From contig NZ_LUKQ02000005.1 of NCBI RefSeq assembly GCF_001647025.1, positions 1 to 61,267 of the forward strand: a stretch of DNA of 61,267 nt. Direction: 5' to 3'. The DNA is from Endozoicomonas atrinae (GTDB lineage: Bacteria; Pseudomonadota; Gammaproteobacteria; Pseudomonadales; Endozoicomonadaceae). Both the position numbers and the translations under genes were made by a program. The notes beneath the pieces were generated by a model. It saw only the letters and a program-made list of their open reading frames with translations. It did not search any database and was not told the origin of the DNA. Positions within the stretch are counted from its first letter, which is position 1. Each line of letters begins with the position of its first letter. Below, in pieces: positions 1-12,201 of the stretch.

Positions 1-276
1 AAGCTACAGACCCGTAAGTGGCAGGACAACAGCGGTCAGGATCGCTACACCACCGAAGTGGTGGTCAATGGCATCAATACCCAGTTCCAGATGCTGGACG
101 GTCAGAACCCGCAGCCTGCCCAGTACCCGCAGGCACCACAGCAACCTCAGCAGCGTCCGGCCAACCACCCGGCACAACACGCACCGCAGAACAACCAGTA
201 CCAGCAAGCCCGTAACGGTCAGCAGTCTCCTCCCCAGCAGGGTTATGACGAATATGACCCGAACATCCCATTTTGA
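1..276 (+). CDS. ssb: Single-stranded DNA-binding protein, C-terminal part (5' end outside window)
   Basis: The frame is open from base 1 and ends at TGA 274-276. Its first residues ([16 protein letters not shown]) match the end of the SSB OB fold. They are followed by a Q/P/N-rich disordered linker of about 55 residues and the acidic tip DEYDPNIPF. That tip is the classic SSB tail that recruits replication and repair partners. The protein coats single-stranded DNA. Its neighbours (Rha, AlpA-like, integrase) suggest this is the SSB of a mobile element rather than the chromosomal copy, which is inference. The N-terminal OB fold lies outside the window. Confidence 0.9.
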   Translation, partial: KLQTRKWQDNSGQDRYTTEVVVNGINTQFQMLDGQNPQPAQYPQAPQQPQQRPANHPAQHAPQNNQYQQARNGQQSPPQQGYDEYDPNIPF

Positions 277-306
277 AGAACGTAGCTTTTCTAAAAGGAG
301 ACAAAG

Positions 307-669
307 ATGCCAAAGCTATCCATCAATGATCTGCATATCGCACGGTCTGTTGATAACACCGCCCGAAACGAGCCTGAAGACAAGGACAAACTACTCCGCC
401 TTAAACTGGATCGCGTCAAGGCACAAAACCAGACCAACGATCTGCTCCACTCATTACCTGGCAAGAAAATTTGTAAAGGGTGCCTGACTGGTGCGGCACT
501 GGATGCCCTGCTGACCCTGACGATTCCCGACGATGCATCCCAGAGAGAAAGCCAGCGGCAGGAACGGCTGATTATGGCCTATGTAATTCAGACCGCTCTG
601 GAGAACCACGACGAGGGCAAGGAAGGGGATTTCGCCGTCTTTCCCGGCTCACAGCACACCACCCACTGA
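307..669 (+). CDS. Hypothetical protein of the integrated element (120 aa)
   Basis: I do not recognise the family. The 120-residue product is charged and soluble, with no signal peptide or membrane segment. It has a CxxC-like pair (KICKGC, about residues 56-61) and a helical middle. A good ribosome site (AAGGAG, about 295-300) lies just upstream of the ATG, and the gene starts 30 bases after the SSB stop in the same direction, so it is probably co-transcribed with SSB. Given the SSB, Rha and integrase neighbours it is most likely an accessory replication or regulation protein of the element; nothing in the sequence fixes a function. Confidence 0.6.
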   Translation: MPKLSINDLHIARSVDNTARNEPEDKDKLLRLKLDRVKAQNQTNDLLHSLPGKKICKGCLTGAALDALLTLTIPDDASQRESQRQERLIMAYVIQTALENHDEGKEGDFAVFPGSQHTTH

Positions 670-682
670 TCAGGGACGAAGC

Positions 683-799
683 ATGATTACTGAAAACACT
701 CCACTGGATCGCCATCCACGGAAGAAGCGTCTGAAGCTGACCCAGCGCCGGGCAAAGTTCAAGACCCAGAAAGTCGCCCGTCGCCTGAACCGGAGGTAA
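683..799 (+). CDS. Tiny highly basic protein (38 aa)
   Basis: A short frame, ATG 683 to TAA 797-799, encodes 38 residues with about 15 Lys/Arg, for example RKKRLKLTQRRAKFK and a VARRLNRR end. It starts 13 bases after the stop of the preceding gene and lies in the same direction. The ribosome site (GGGACG) is weak. The composition suggests a nucleic-acid-binding peptide, but so short a frame could also be chance. Confidence 0.35.
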   Translation: MITENTPLDRHPRKKRLKLTQRRAKFKTQKVARRLNRR

Positions 800-847
800 A
801 GCGGCCAGTCTCCAGTAACAAAACCAACATTAAAAAAGGCAAATGTT

Positions 848-2044
848 ATGGAACAACAAAATACTGCTCTTGGTTTTCTTAATATCAATTCAGACGTTGA
901 AACAATGTCCAGCCGTGATATTGCCAGGATCACTGGTAAACGCCATGACCATGTTGTTCGAGACATAAAAGTCATGTGCGAACAGATGGAATGGGGCCTC
1001 CCCAAATTTGAGGACACCTATATTAACCAGCAAAATGGCCAGGAATACTGCCAATACAACCTGCCTTTCTATGAGTGCATGACCTTGATCACTGGCTATG
1101 ACGTTAAACGTCGAGCTGCGATCATCCAGCGGTGGCACGATCTGGAGTCCGGCAAATCACAGCCCATGATCAAGCAGGAGGATCACCCCTCCCCGCACCA
1201 ACTGCTGGAGCTCCACATGGACGCCAGCCTCAAAGCCATCACCTTTGCCAGAGAGTTCGGCCTTGACGGTAACCAGGCCATGCTGGCGGCAGATCGCATG
1301 GTCAAGAAACGCCTCGACTTTTCCCCACTGGAAGAAATGGGTCACCCCGCCCTGATCGCCCCGGTCAAAGCCCCGCTTTACACGGTTACCGAGCTGGGCA
1401 AACTGTCCGATCCGGTCTTCTCCGCCGTCAATATGAACCTGCACCTTCACGACCACGGATTGCAGGTCAGGGTGGGTGATCAGTGGACGCCTACCGACAA
1501 GGGCAAGCCGTTCTGTGAAATGCTCGACGTGGGCAAGCATCACGGTGACGGCCCCCCCGTCAAGCAACTGAAGTGGTATGCCTCCGTACTGCCGACGCTC
1601 ACCAAACCATGGCGGCGTTACGTCACGCCAAAACCGGCAGAAAAGACACCAGCGCCAGAACCAAAGCCCACACCGCCAGCCGTAGCAGAGGATCAACCTG
1701 ACACCGTGAAACCCGCCATCACCCGACAAAAAGGGAGCAAGCGCAGCTATGACCGGATGCGGGGCCGCTACGGCCTGCCGGATCACTTTTCAATCTATGA
1801 ACTGGCCGACGAGCTGGAGCTGCAAAAAGGCTACATAGAGGATGTGTTGCAGAAGAACCGCATCATCAAATGGAAGCCCATGAAGCGCAGCGGCAAATTT
1901 ATTCTGACAGACACCGGCTGGCACTATGGCCAGATGTGGGACCCATCCGCAAAGCAGTTCCGAGACAAGGGCAAGCAGCTAATGAGCACACCATGCCAGC
2001 CGGTCTTTGGTTACGACATTTTGAAGTTTTTTATGAAGGGGTAG
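848..2044 (+). CDS. Rha-family phage regulatory protein
   Basis: The product is 398 residues. The N-terminal part (about residues 17-100) has the Rha/antirepressor pattern: MSSRDIARITGKRHDHVVRDI, a middle with YCQYNLPFYECMTLITGY, and a C-terminal VKRRAAIIQRWHDLE. Rha proteins are phage-encoded regulators that interfere with or modulate lytic growth. Residues about 115-245 form a second domain resembling phage antirepressor C-terminal regions (LYTVTELGKLSDP). A Pro-rich linker (about 265-290) and a basic C-terminal domain with a helix-turn-helix look (YELADELELQKGYIEDVLQKN) follow. It is preceded by small element genes and followed 5 bases later by the AlpA-like gene. The role in this element is inferred from family membership. 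Confidence 0.75.
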   Translation: MEQQNTALGFLNINSDVETMSSRDIARITGKRHDHVVRDIKVMCEQMEWGLPKFEDTYINQQNGQEYCQYNLPFYECMTLITGYDVKRRAAIIQRWHDLESGKSQPMIKQEDHPSPHQLLELHMDASLKAITFAREFGLDGNQAMLAADRMVKKRLDFSPLEEMGHPALIAPVKAPLYTVTELGKLSDPVFSAVNMNLHLHDHGLQVRVGDQWTPTDKGKPFCEMLDVGKHHGDGPPVKQLKWYASVLPTLTKPWRRYVTPKPAEKTPAPEPKPTPPAVAEDQPDTVKPAITRQKGSKRSYDRMRGRYGLPDHFSIYELADELELQKGYIEDVLQKNRIIKWKPMKRSGKFILTDTGWHYGQMWDPSAKQFRDKGKQLMSTPCQPVFGYDILKFFMKG

Positions 2045-2048
2045 ATAT

Positions 2049-2228
2049 ATGGAAAGGAATGCGCCACGCTTCATTACTGTGAAAGAGATAGAAGCTGAGT
2101 ACGGAATTTGCAGAAAGACTATCTGGAAACTCCGTCAGCACCCAGAGTTTCCAAAACCGGTTGATCTACCAATGCGCCGTGTGCTGTTTCGCCGTTCTGA
2201 TGTAGAGCAATACATGGACTCAATCTAA
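2049..2228 (+). CDS. AlpA/MerR-like small DNA-binding protein, possible excisionase
   Basis: An ATG at 2049, five bases after the Rha stop, opens a 59-residue frame ending TAA 2226-2228. The pattern FITVKEIEAEYGICRKTIWKLRQ, then FPKPVDL, then RVLFRRSDVEQYMDS is that of AlpA-type winged-helix proteins. These bind DNA and often control integrase expression or excision. It converges on the integrase, and the two 3' ends overlap by 9 bases (2220-2228). The pairing with an integrase supports a recombination-directionality or regulatory role, which is inference. Confidence 0.7.
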   Translation: MERNAPRFITVKEIEAEYGICRKTIWKLRQHPEFPKPVDLPMRRVLFRRSDVEQYMDSI

Positions 2229-3404
2229 AATGTATACCCCTATCAGATCGAGTAGCTTCCGTTGTGCTACTCGCCGCTGATCCAGTAACTCCCGCTTATA
2301 ATGCTGCTGCACCTTCCCCAGTGAATGCCCTTGCATCTTCTCAACGACATCGTGATCAATATCCAGTACATCCCGCATAACGCTCACAGTTGTACGCCGT
2401 AAATCATGCGGATGAAAGCGGTCTATGGGGATGTCTGACATTTCGAACATCCTGTCCAAGGTATTGTTTATCGTTGCGGTTGAAATTGGAGTAGTGAACG
2501 GCATTCTGGTAGCTGACACCAAATAGTCAGACCGTTTACTTAACGCCATCATTTCTTTCACCATGGCAACAACTTCCGGTTCCATAGGAACCTCCGCAGG
2601 CTGGCCTTTGATTTCCCTTTCATTGATCCGTTTTTTGTGTTTTTTCTGCTTTGTTGTCCATATCCCTTTTTCAAGGTCAAAGGCTGATTTCTTTGCTCTG
2701 ATCAATTCATTCTTCCGGCAACCGAAAACCAAAAGCAAAGCACAGCAGAGGTAAACCTTTCTACTGGCATACCTTCCAAGGTAATCAAAAGCGATCTCTA
2801 TTTCTTCTACCGACAAGGAACGCGTCTTAATATTCTCTGCACCGCCTGCATCCTTTTTTGGTGACAGTCGATAGGTTGGATCAAACTCTATCAGCCTTAG
2901 ACTGTATGCCAGCGAGAAAACTTGTTGGATGAGGGAAAGCACTTTATTACAAAGTGATGGCTTATTCTTGCATTCATTCAGGCACTGCTTGATGTCCATC
3001 GTAGTAACCTGATCAATCCCCATTTTCAAAAGTGTGGTGATCCGTTTCTTATTTCTAACATAAGTGTCGTATGTTTTCTGGCTGATCACTTCTTTTTCCA
3101 GTTCGTCCTTTTTCTCCTGCAATAACAGCTTGTATATATCCTCAAAGGTTTTCCTACGGATTATGTTTTCCGGTTTCGCCTCTTTTAATTCCAGAGCTTT
3201 AAGCTTGGCTTTAGTCAGGGTAATTTCCCCATGACCACCCAATGTCTTTTCTCTCCTTTTCTGATTCTGGTCTGTATACCTTGCTGAATAGGTGATTCGC
3301 CCTGAACTGGATGTCCTTAAATGAAGGTTTTCTCCGACTTGAATTTTTGAACCCGGAATAGCAGCGTCAACAAATCGCTGTATATCCTCTTTGGTTACGT
3401 TCAT
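2220..3404 (-). CDS. int: Tyrosine recombinase / integrase
   Basis: Site-specific recombinase that would integrate and excise the element. From the ATG at 3404 it has 394 residues. All catalytic elements are visible: Arg in GCRKNELIRA, HPHDLRRT (HxxR), the second His in MQGHSLGKV and the nucleophile Tyr in QQHYKRE. The N-terminal half carries a SAM-like core-binding region (about residues 90-170) after an arm-binding-like start. The frame can be extended to a TTG at 3446, but that codon lies inside an inverted repeat (3436-3469), so the ATG is preferred. Its position at the element edge, next to the core gene gmhB, fits an integrase beside its attachment site. Confidence 0.9.
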   Translation of the reverse strand: MNVTKEDIQRFVDAAIPGSKIQVGENLHLRTSSSGRITYSARYTDQNQKRREKTLGGHGEITLTKAKLKALELKEAKPENIIRRKTFEDIYKLLLQEKKDELEKEVISQKTYDTYVRNKKRITTLLKMGIDQVTTMDIKQCLNECKNKPSLCNKVLSLIQQVFSLAYSLRLIEFDPTYRLSPKKDAGGAENIKTRSLSVEEIEIAFDYLGRYASRKVYLCCALLLVFGCRKNELIRAKKSAFDLEKGIWTTKQKKHKKRINEREIKGQPAEVPMEPEVVAMVKEMMALSKRSDYLVSATRMPFTTPISTATINNTLDRMFEMSDIPIDRFHPHDLRRTTVSVMRDVLDIDHDVVEKMQGHSLGKVQQHYKRELLDQRRVAQRKLLDLIGVYILD

Positions 3405-3435
3405 AATTGATCCGTCTTTTTTGTACTTATTCTTG

Positions 3436-3481
3436 ATTGGTGGCAAGAATTATAGGGTTTGCCACCAATGCTTGCCACCAA
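3436..3481. repeat. Inverted and direct repeat arms upstream of integrase, possible att-region binding sites
   Basis: ATTGGTGGCAA (3436-3446) is a perfect 11-bp inverted match to TTGCCACCAAT (3459-3469). TTGCCACCAA recurs directly at 3472-3481, 13 bases from the previous copy. Repeated short arms beside an integrase start are typical of integrase or excisionase binding sites or an attachment-site edge. The partner att copy would be outside the window, so the assignment is inference. Confidence 0.45.
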
Positions 3482-3640
3482 AGCTCTTACACCACATAGA
3501 AATTTGATAGCCTGCATACACATCAGGAAACATCAAAAAAACAAATAATTCAGACGGTTATAGACGCAGTACACAGGTACGGACATTCTGAAACAAAAGC
3601 AGTATTTTTTTGTTACAGAAAAGCTAAGCACAACCTGATA

Positions 3641-3667
3641 AAGTGCGGCGCCAGCCGCACTTTTTTT
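3641..3667 (+). terminator. Rho-independent terminator immediately before gmhB
   Basis: A perfect 9-bp stem, AAGTGCGGC / GCCGCACTT with loop GCCA, is followed by a run of seven T. It reads rightward, yet no rightward gene lies between the integrase and gmhB. It probably terminated the gene that sat upstream of gmhB before the element inserted. Confidence 0.8.
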
Positions 3668-3685
3668 ATGTGTTTCAGGAGCACT

Positions 3686-4252
3686 ATGACCAAGCTTGTT
3701 ATTCTGGATCGAGATGGCGTTATCAATGAAGATTCAGACCAGTACATACGGTCTGAAGAAGAGTGGCTTCCCATTCCGGGAAGTATTGAAGCCATTGCCC
3801 GACTGTCCTCTAAGGGCTATAGCGTCGTCGTAGCGACAAACCAGTCCGGATTAGCTCGTGGCTACTTCACGCTCAAAGAGCTCGATGCCATGCATGACAA
3901 GCTAACCAGACTGGTCAAAGCCCAGGGTGGTCATGTTGATGGAATCTACTACTGCCCACACGGGCCGGATGATCACTGTCAGTGCAGAAAGCCAAAAACA
4001 GGCCTTATAGACCAGATTTTTACTGATTACGGCGCTAACCCAGCAGAAACCTGGGTAATCGGTGATTCTCTTCGTGATTTACAGGCGGGTGTAACCAGTG
4101 GTTGTAAGGTTGCACTGGTGTTGACTGGCAAAGGCCTTAAAACCCAAGCTAAACTCATCGAGCATCCAGAAGAACTTTCTGGTACCAGGGAAGTACCTGT
4201 TCATAACAATCTCAACAGCTTTGTAGAAGAATTACTTTCAGAGGGATTTTAA
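3686..4252 (+). CDS. gmhB: D-glycero-beta-D-manno-heptose 1,7-bisphosphate 7-phosphatase
   Basis: HAD-family phosphatase that removes the 7-phosphate of heptose 1,7-bisphosphate on the way to ADP-heptose for the LPS inner core. From ATG 3686 it has 188 residues, as usual. The nucleophile motif is LDRDGVIN (Asp8, Asp10), the zinc site is CPHGPDDHCQC (C90, H92, C98, C100), and the late HAD motif is GDSLRD. The start at 3686 is chosen over 3668 because AGGAG (3677-3681) lies five bases before it and the family begins at this point. Its stop overlaps the plsC start by one base (TAATG), so the two are translationally coupled. Confidence 0.95.
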   Translation: MTKLVILDRDGVINEDSDQYIRSEEEWLPIPGSIEAIARLSSKGYSVVVATNQSGLARGYFTLKELDAMHDKLTRLVKAQGGHVDGIYYCPHGPDDHCQCRKPKTGLIDQIFTDYGANPAETWVIGDSLRDLQAGVTSGCKVALVLTGKGLKTQAKLIEHPEELSGTREVPVHNNLNSFVEELLSEGF

Positions 4253-5010
4253 TGTCATCAGCTGTCGGTTCTGCAACCACCCAGGCAGTAGCCAATACCT
4301 TTTCTTTTATAAGAACCATTGTCTTTTACTTTTCGCTGGCGGTCTGGACTGTGTTCTGGGCAATGCTGATGATCCTGTTTATCTACCCTTTCCGGTTTAA
4401 ACTCCGTCACCGAATATTTGTCAAAACATGGGCCATTGTATCGGTATATCTTTGTCGTTTAATTTGTGGCGTTCGATGGGAGGTAAAAGGAAGAGAGAAT
4501 ATACCTGATACTCCTTGTGTGGTTATCAGTAACCATCAAAGCACCTGGGAAACCTTTTTCCTGCAAACATTACTGACGCCTCAAACTCAGGTGATCAAAC
4601 AGGAGCTACTGAAAATCCCCTTCTTTGGCTGGGCTTTTAAAAAAATAAAACCGATTGCCATTAATCGTAAGGATGCTCGACAAGCTCTGCAGCAAGTAAG
4701 AGATCAGGGTAAAGCGGCACTTGAGCATAACGTCTGGGTTCTTATTTTTCCTGAAGGAACTCGAACCCATCCCGGTGAGCCAGGAAAGTTTTCACGTGGA
4801 GGGGCAGGTCTGGCGAAAGCAGCAGAAGTGGATATTCTTCCGATTGCCCACAACGCCGGTGTTTTCTGGCCGAATGATTCATGGTTAAAACGACCAGGTA
4901 CCATACAGGTTGAAATTGGTCCTGTGGTTAAAACTGAGCCGCTGTCAGTGGCAGAAGTTAATGATGCTACACGGAACTGGATTGCAGGTTCATTGAATAA
5001 AATGAACTGA
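4252..5010 (+). CDS. plsC: 1-acyl-sn-glycerol-3-phosphate acyltransferase (lysophosphatidate acyltransferase)
   Basis: Membrane enzyme that acylates lysophosphatidic acid to phosphatidic acid. The 252 residues begin with a hydrophobic region (about 20-48) and carry the acyltransferase blocks NHQSTWE (about 92-98, here ending in Glu where many relatives have Asp) and FPEGTR (about 168-173). It is coupled to gmhB through the overlapping stop/start, the usual gmhB-plsC pairing of Pseudomonas-like bacteria. It is followed by a strong hairpin shared with the convergent gmhA. Confidence 0.93.
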   Translation: MSSAVGSATTQAVANTFSFIRTIVFYFSLAVWTVFWAMLMILFIYPFRFKLRHRIFVKTWAIVSVYLCRLICGVRWEVKGRENIPDTPCVVISNHQSTWETFFLQTLLTPQTQVIKQELLKIPFFGWAFKKIKPIAINRKDARQALQQVRDQGKAALEHNVWVLIFPEGTRTHPGEPGKFSRGGAGLAKAAEVDILPIAHNAGVFWPNDSWLKRPGTIQVEIGPVVKTEPLSVAEVNDATRNWIAGSLNKMN

Positions 5011-5020
5011 AAGCTTCATG

Positions 5021-5057
5021 GAATAAAAAAGGCCGGTGCAACCGGCCTTTTTTATTC
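5021..5057. terminator. Bidirectional terminator between plsC and gmhA
   Basis: A 17-bp arm (GAATAAAAAAGGCCGGT) is repeated inverted around GCA, giving A-tract/GC-stem/T-tract in both directions. It ends plsC rightward and gmhA leftward, and the last codons of gmhA lie inside it. Confidence 0.9.
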
Positions 5058-5636
5058 CATATACTTTTCAATAAGCTGAATCATAATATGAATTGCCTTG
5101 ATATGAATTTCCTGAATCCGGTCAGCATAACCAAAGTGAGGAACACGAATTTCAACATCCGCCATACCTGCCATCTTGCCACCATCTTTGCCTGAAAGCA
5201 GAATAACCTTCATCCCTTTTGCTCTGGCAGCTTCTACAGCCTTGATGATGTTTCCGGAATTACCACTGGTGCTGATCCCAAGCAGTACATCCCCTTCTCT
5301 ACCTACCGCTTCAACGTAACGAGAGAAGACATACTCATAGCCAAAATCGTTGGATACACAGGAGATATGACTGGGGTCTGAAATGGCAATAGCGGCATAG
5401 CCAGGACGGTTTTCTCGGAAACGTCCAGTCAACTCTTCAGCAAAGTGCATAGCGTCACAATGAGAACCGCCATTACCACAGGAAAGCACCTTGCCACCGG
5501 CTTTAAAGCTCTCAGACAATAGTTGAGCAGCAAGGTCTATAGATTCAAGATTGGCTTCATCATCCAGGAACCGGCTCAAAACAACAGCCGCTTCTTCCAG
5601 CTCCTGTCGAATAATTGCTTTAAATTCTGAAGACAT
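5052..5636 (-). CDS. gmhA: Sedoheptulose-7-phosphate isomerase (phosphoheptose isomerase)
   Basis: First step of ADP-heptose synthesis, converting sedoheptulose 7-phosphate to heptose 7-phosphate. The 194-residue SIS-domain protein matches the family length. It has the motifs [20 protein letters not shown] and, in the second half, [10 protein letters not shown], which bind the sugar phosphate. The Glu and His of AEELTGRF and EIHIKAIH are in the expected places. DiaA-type paralogues exist, but [15 protein letters not shown] favours GmhA. It lies opposite gmhB, which acts later in the same pathway. It stands alone on its strand, with its own promoter presumably in the 55-base gap before the gyrB terminator. 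Confidence 0.92.
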   Translation of the reverse strand: MSSEFKAIIRQELEEAAVVLSRFLDDEANLESIDLAAQLLSESFKAGGKVLSCGNGGSHCDAMHFAEELTGRFRENRPGYAAIAISDPSHISCVSNDFGYEYVFSRYVEAVGREGDVLLGISTSGNSGNIIKAVEAARAKGMKVILLSGKDGGKMAGMADVEIRVPHFGYADRIQEIHIKAIHIMIQLIEKYME

Positions 5637-5654
5637 TAGCAGAGCACCTGAGAA

Positions 5655-5683
5655 TCAAAAAAGTGCCGGTTAAAACCGGCACT
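5655..5683 (-). terminator. Terminator of the dnaA-dnaN-recF-gyrB group
   Basis: The leftward stem AGTGCCGGTT / AACCGGCACT (5662-5683, 10 bp) is followed by six T on the minus strand, just after the gyrB stop. Confidence 0.85.
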
Positions 5684-5691
5684 GGAATATA

Positions 5692-9244
<3,553 letters not shown>

Positions 9245-9295
9245 ATTCTGTTTATTTCCGAGCCTGAGTAGCCCGGGGCCGGATCAGGACAGGCA

Positions 9296-9327
9296 AGTGG
9301 CTGATGCTGTTTTCAACATCAGCCACT
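9296..9327 (-). terminator. Hairpin between dnaN and recF
   Basis: A perfect 11-bp stem, AGTGGCTGATG / CATCAGCCACT, with a 10-base loop lies in the dnaN-recF gap. No T run follows, so it may be a processing or attenuation hairpin rather than a full terminator. Confidence 0.4.
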
Positions 9328-9349
9328 GACTACTTCTGCCGACAGGCTG

Positions 9350-10453
9350 TTAAAGCCTCATGGGCATAACAACATACGTGGAATCGCCAGACTCAGACTC
9401 CTCAAGAAGCGCACTGCTATTAGGGTCTGAGAGCGTCATCTTGATGGACTCACCAGAAAGAACGGAAAGCACGTCCAGAAGGTAGCTGACGTTAAAGCCA
9501 ATCTCCATTGAGTCACCGTGATAAGCCAGGCTAAGCTCTTCTTCTGCCTCTTCCTGCTCCGGGTTATTGGCAATAACCTTGAGCTGACCGTCAGAAAGAA
9601 TCAGGCGGATACCACGATACTTTTCATTGGATAGAATAGAAGCACGCTGGAATGCCTGACGCAGCTCCTGACGTTCGCCAATAATGATCTTGTTACCACC
9701 TTTAGGGATCACGCGCTCATAGTCAGGGAACTTACCGTCTACCAGTTTTGAGGTAAACATGAAATCACCGGTTTTGGCTCTGATATGATTCGCGCCAAGA
9801 GTGATGTGAACACTCTCCTCCCCTTCAATCAGCAGACGGGCCATCTCTAGAATACCTTTACGGGGCACGATAACCTGATGTTTTTCCTGCTGATTGATAT
9901 CTGCATCCACACTGCACATTGCTAGGCGGTGGCCGTCGGTAGCCACAGCGCGGAGGCAGTTCTGGCTGACCTCCAGCAACATACCATTCAGGTAGTAGCG
10001 AACATCCTGCTGGGCCATGGCAAAGCCGGTACGATCAATCAGGCGACGAAGACGTGACTGACCAATGGTAAAGGATACCGACCCGGCCTCTTCTTCAATA
10101 CTGGGAAACTCATTAGCCGGCAGAGTAGAAAGGGTAAAACGGGATCTGCCAGCCTTTACCTTGACCCTCTGATCGTCCTGATGCACTTCGATCATGGTGT
10201 TTTCAGGCAGAGACTTACAGATATCCATCAGCTTTCTGGCCGGAACCGTAATCTCCCCTGCTTCGGCAACATCCTCAAGGGCAACACGGCCAACCAGTTC
10301 AACTTCCAGGTCAGTACCGGTTAAAGAGAGCTGGTCTCCATCGACTACCATCAACACATTCGACAATACCGGCAGCGTCTGTCTACGCTCAACCACACCG
10401 GCAACCAGCTGAAGTGGCTTAAGCAATGCTTCCCGATTAATGGTAAATTTCAT
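9350..10453 (-). CDS. dnaN: DNA polymerase III beta subunit (sliding clamp)
   Basis: Ring-shaped processivity clamp of the replicative polymerase. It is 367 residues, the family length, starting MKFTINREALLKPLQLVAGVVERRQTLPVLSN in the canonical way. Three clamp domains follow, and the end STYVVMPMRL is the conserved partner-binding pocket region. It is downstream of dnaA with a 68-base gap and upstream of recF, all leftward. Confidence 0.98.
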   Translation of the reverse strand: MKFTINREALLKPLQLVAGVVERRQTLPVLSNVLMVVDGDQLSLTGTDLEVELVGRVALEDVAEAGEITVPARKLMDICKSLPENTMIEVHQDDQRVKVKAGRSRFTLSTLPANEFPSIEEEAGSVSFTIGQSRLRRLIDRTGFAMAQQDVRYYLNGMLLEVSQNCLRAVATDGHRLAMCSVDADINQQEKHQVIVPRKGILEMARLLIEGEESVHITLGANHIRAKTGDFMFTSKLVDGKFPDYERVIPKGGNKIIIGERQELRQAFQRASILSNEKYRGIRLILSDGQLKVIANNPEQEEAEEELSLAYHGDSMEIGFNVSYLLDVLSVLSGESIKMTLSDPNSSALLEESESGDSTYVVMPMRL

Positions 10454-10521
10454 CGCTTTCCTTTCTCTTGGCTAACTGGAAAGGCACGAAGGCCTTTCTG
10501 AAAAATAAGAATAAATAAGAG

Positions 10522-12150
10522 TTAACTGGTCAGTGATCGCAGCAGATTTTTGTAATCGCTTTTGATCTCATTATCCACTTCAACCAGCTCTTTCACCTTA
10601 CGGCAGGCATGAAGCACCGTGGTATGATCACGTCCACCATAGGCATCACCAATCTCTGGCAAACTATGGCTGGTCAGCTCTTTAGACAGAGCCATAGCAA
10701 TCTGGCGAGGCCTTGCCACAGAACGACTGCGACGCTTGGAAAGAATATCCGCCACCTTGATCTTGTAGTACTCTGCAACCGTCCTCTGGATATTATCTAT
10801 ACTGACTTGTTTATCCTGTAAAGCCAACAGATCTTTCAGGGACTCACGGATCAGATCAATATCAATATGACGCCCCATAAAGTGAGCACTGGCGATAACC
10901 CGCTTCAGAGCACCTTCAAGCTCACGAACATTTGAACGTATTCTCTGGGCAATAAAGAAGGCTGCTTCATGGGGAAGCTCCACTTTCTGCTGTTCTGCTT
11001 TTTTCATCAGAATGGCAACACGGGTTTCCAGTTCAGGAGGTTCAACGGCTACCGTTAACCCCCAGCCAAATCGAGACTTCAGACGCTCTTCAACGCCGCT
11101 GATCTCTTTTGGGTAACGGTCACAAGTCAGGATCATCTGCTGACCACCTTCAAGCAGTGCATTGAACGTATGGAAAAACTCTTCCTGTGAACGCTCTTTA
11201 CCGGCAAAGAACTGGATATCATCAATCAATAGAGCATCAACAGAGCGATAATACTTTTTAAAATCATTAATGGCATTCAACTGCAGTGCTTTCACCATAT
11301 CGGCAACAAAACGTTCAGAGTGCAGATAAACGACTCTAGCATTGCGGTTCTGCTTAACCAGGAAATTACCCACAGCATGCATCAAGTGAGTTTTACCCAG
11401 ACCTACACCACCGTATAAGAACAGTGGGTTATAGGAAGCACCGGGGTTTTCTGCCACTTGTCGAGCTGCCGCCAGTGCCAGCTGGTTTGACTTACCCTCA
11501 ACAAACGTTTCAAAAGTGAAACCAGTGTTCAAAGAACTGTGGTGCTTGATAGAACCTTCAACCTCTACCTGTCGAACAGGTGTTACAGGCTCTTCAGGCA
11601 TATCACTTACAGACTCTTTCAGAGGGTTTACCTTTATCTGAGAGAGTTCTTCTGCCTGTCTTGAGTAATCTTCCTGAGAAGGGATACCTGAGCTCACTGG
11701 CTCTGATACCAGGTCAGGTTCAGGTGTATTATCCTGAGCTACCGGTAAAGAAGACACCAGCTCATGAGTAACCACTGAACGCTCAATAGCAGCCTGTTTA
11801 AGCGGATTCTCAATGGGCTTCTCTGAAACAGCTATCTCTCTTGGTTGAACTTCCCTCAGCTGAGGCTCTCTTGGGCGTGCCGATCGCTTGCTCAGTGAGG
11901 GTGGTCGGCGATTAGAAACCGCCAGAGCTACGGCTGGAGAGTCCCCATCAGACAGTTCATCCAGAATCTCTTCGATTCTTGGCAAAAACTTTTCTTTAAC
12001 CCAGTCGGCAACAAAACGGTTGGGAGCCAATAAACACAGATCGTGTTCATCCCCCATCACTTTCAAAGGGCGAATCCAGGTGTTGAACTGCTGAGAAGAC
12101 AGCTCATCCTGCAAGATATCGATACATTTTTGCCATAGCTCAAGGGGCAC
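10522..12150 (-). CDS. dnaA: Chromosomal replication initiator protein DnaA
   Basis: AAA+ initiator that binds DnaA boxes and opens the origin. The frame extends upstream to a GTG at 12201. The GTG at 12150 ([22 protein letters not shown]) is chosen because AGGAG lies seven bases before it and the family starts at this point, giving 542 residues. Domain I is about 1-80. A long, polar domain II (about 85-210) is rich in Glu, Pro and Ser. Domain III has Walker [10 protein letters not shown] and Walker B LLIDDIQF. Domain IV has the DNA-binding signature [15 protein letters not shown]. The upstream spacer is full of DnaA boxes, which suggests autoregulation. Confidence 0.97.
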   Translation of the reverse strand: MPLELWQKCIDILQDELSSQQFNTWIRPLKVMGDEHDLCLLAPNRFVADWVKEKFLPRIEEILDELSDGDSPAVALAVSNRRPPSLSKRSARPREPQLREVQPREIAVSEKPIENPLKQAAIERSVVTHELVSSLPVAQDNTPEPDLVSEPVSSGIPSQEDYSRQAEELSQIKVNPLKESVSDMPEEPVTPVRQVEVEGSIKHHSSLNTGFTFETFVEGKSNQLALAAARQVAENPGASYNPLFLYGGVGLGKTHLMHAVGNFLVKQNRNARVVYLHSERFVADMVKALQLNAINDFKKYYRSVDALLIDDIQFFAGKERSQEEFFHTFNALLEGGQQMILTCDRYPKEISGVEERLKSRFGWGLTVAVEPPELETRVAILMKKAEQQKVELPHEAAFFIAQRIRSNVRELEGALKRVIASAHFMGRHIDIDLIRESLKDLLALQDKQVSIDNIQRTVAEYYKIKVADILSKRRSRSVARPRQIAMALSKELTSHSLPEIGDAYGGRDHTTVLHACRKVKELVEVDNEIKSDYKNLLRSLTS

Positions 12151-12201
12151 AGGCACTCTCCTACTCTCCAGGTACAGATCAAGATCTGATACGGATATCA
12201 C

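Noticed and set aside
3405-3446. Upstream TTG start adding 14 residues to the integrase
   Set aside because: The codon lies inside an inverted repeat, and an ATG is available at the expected position.
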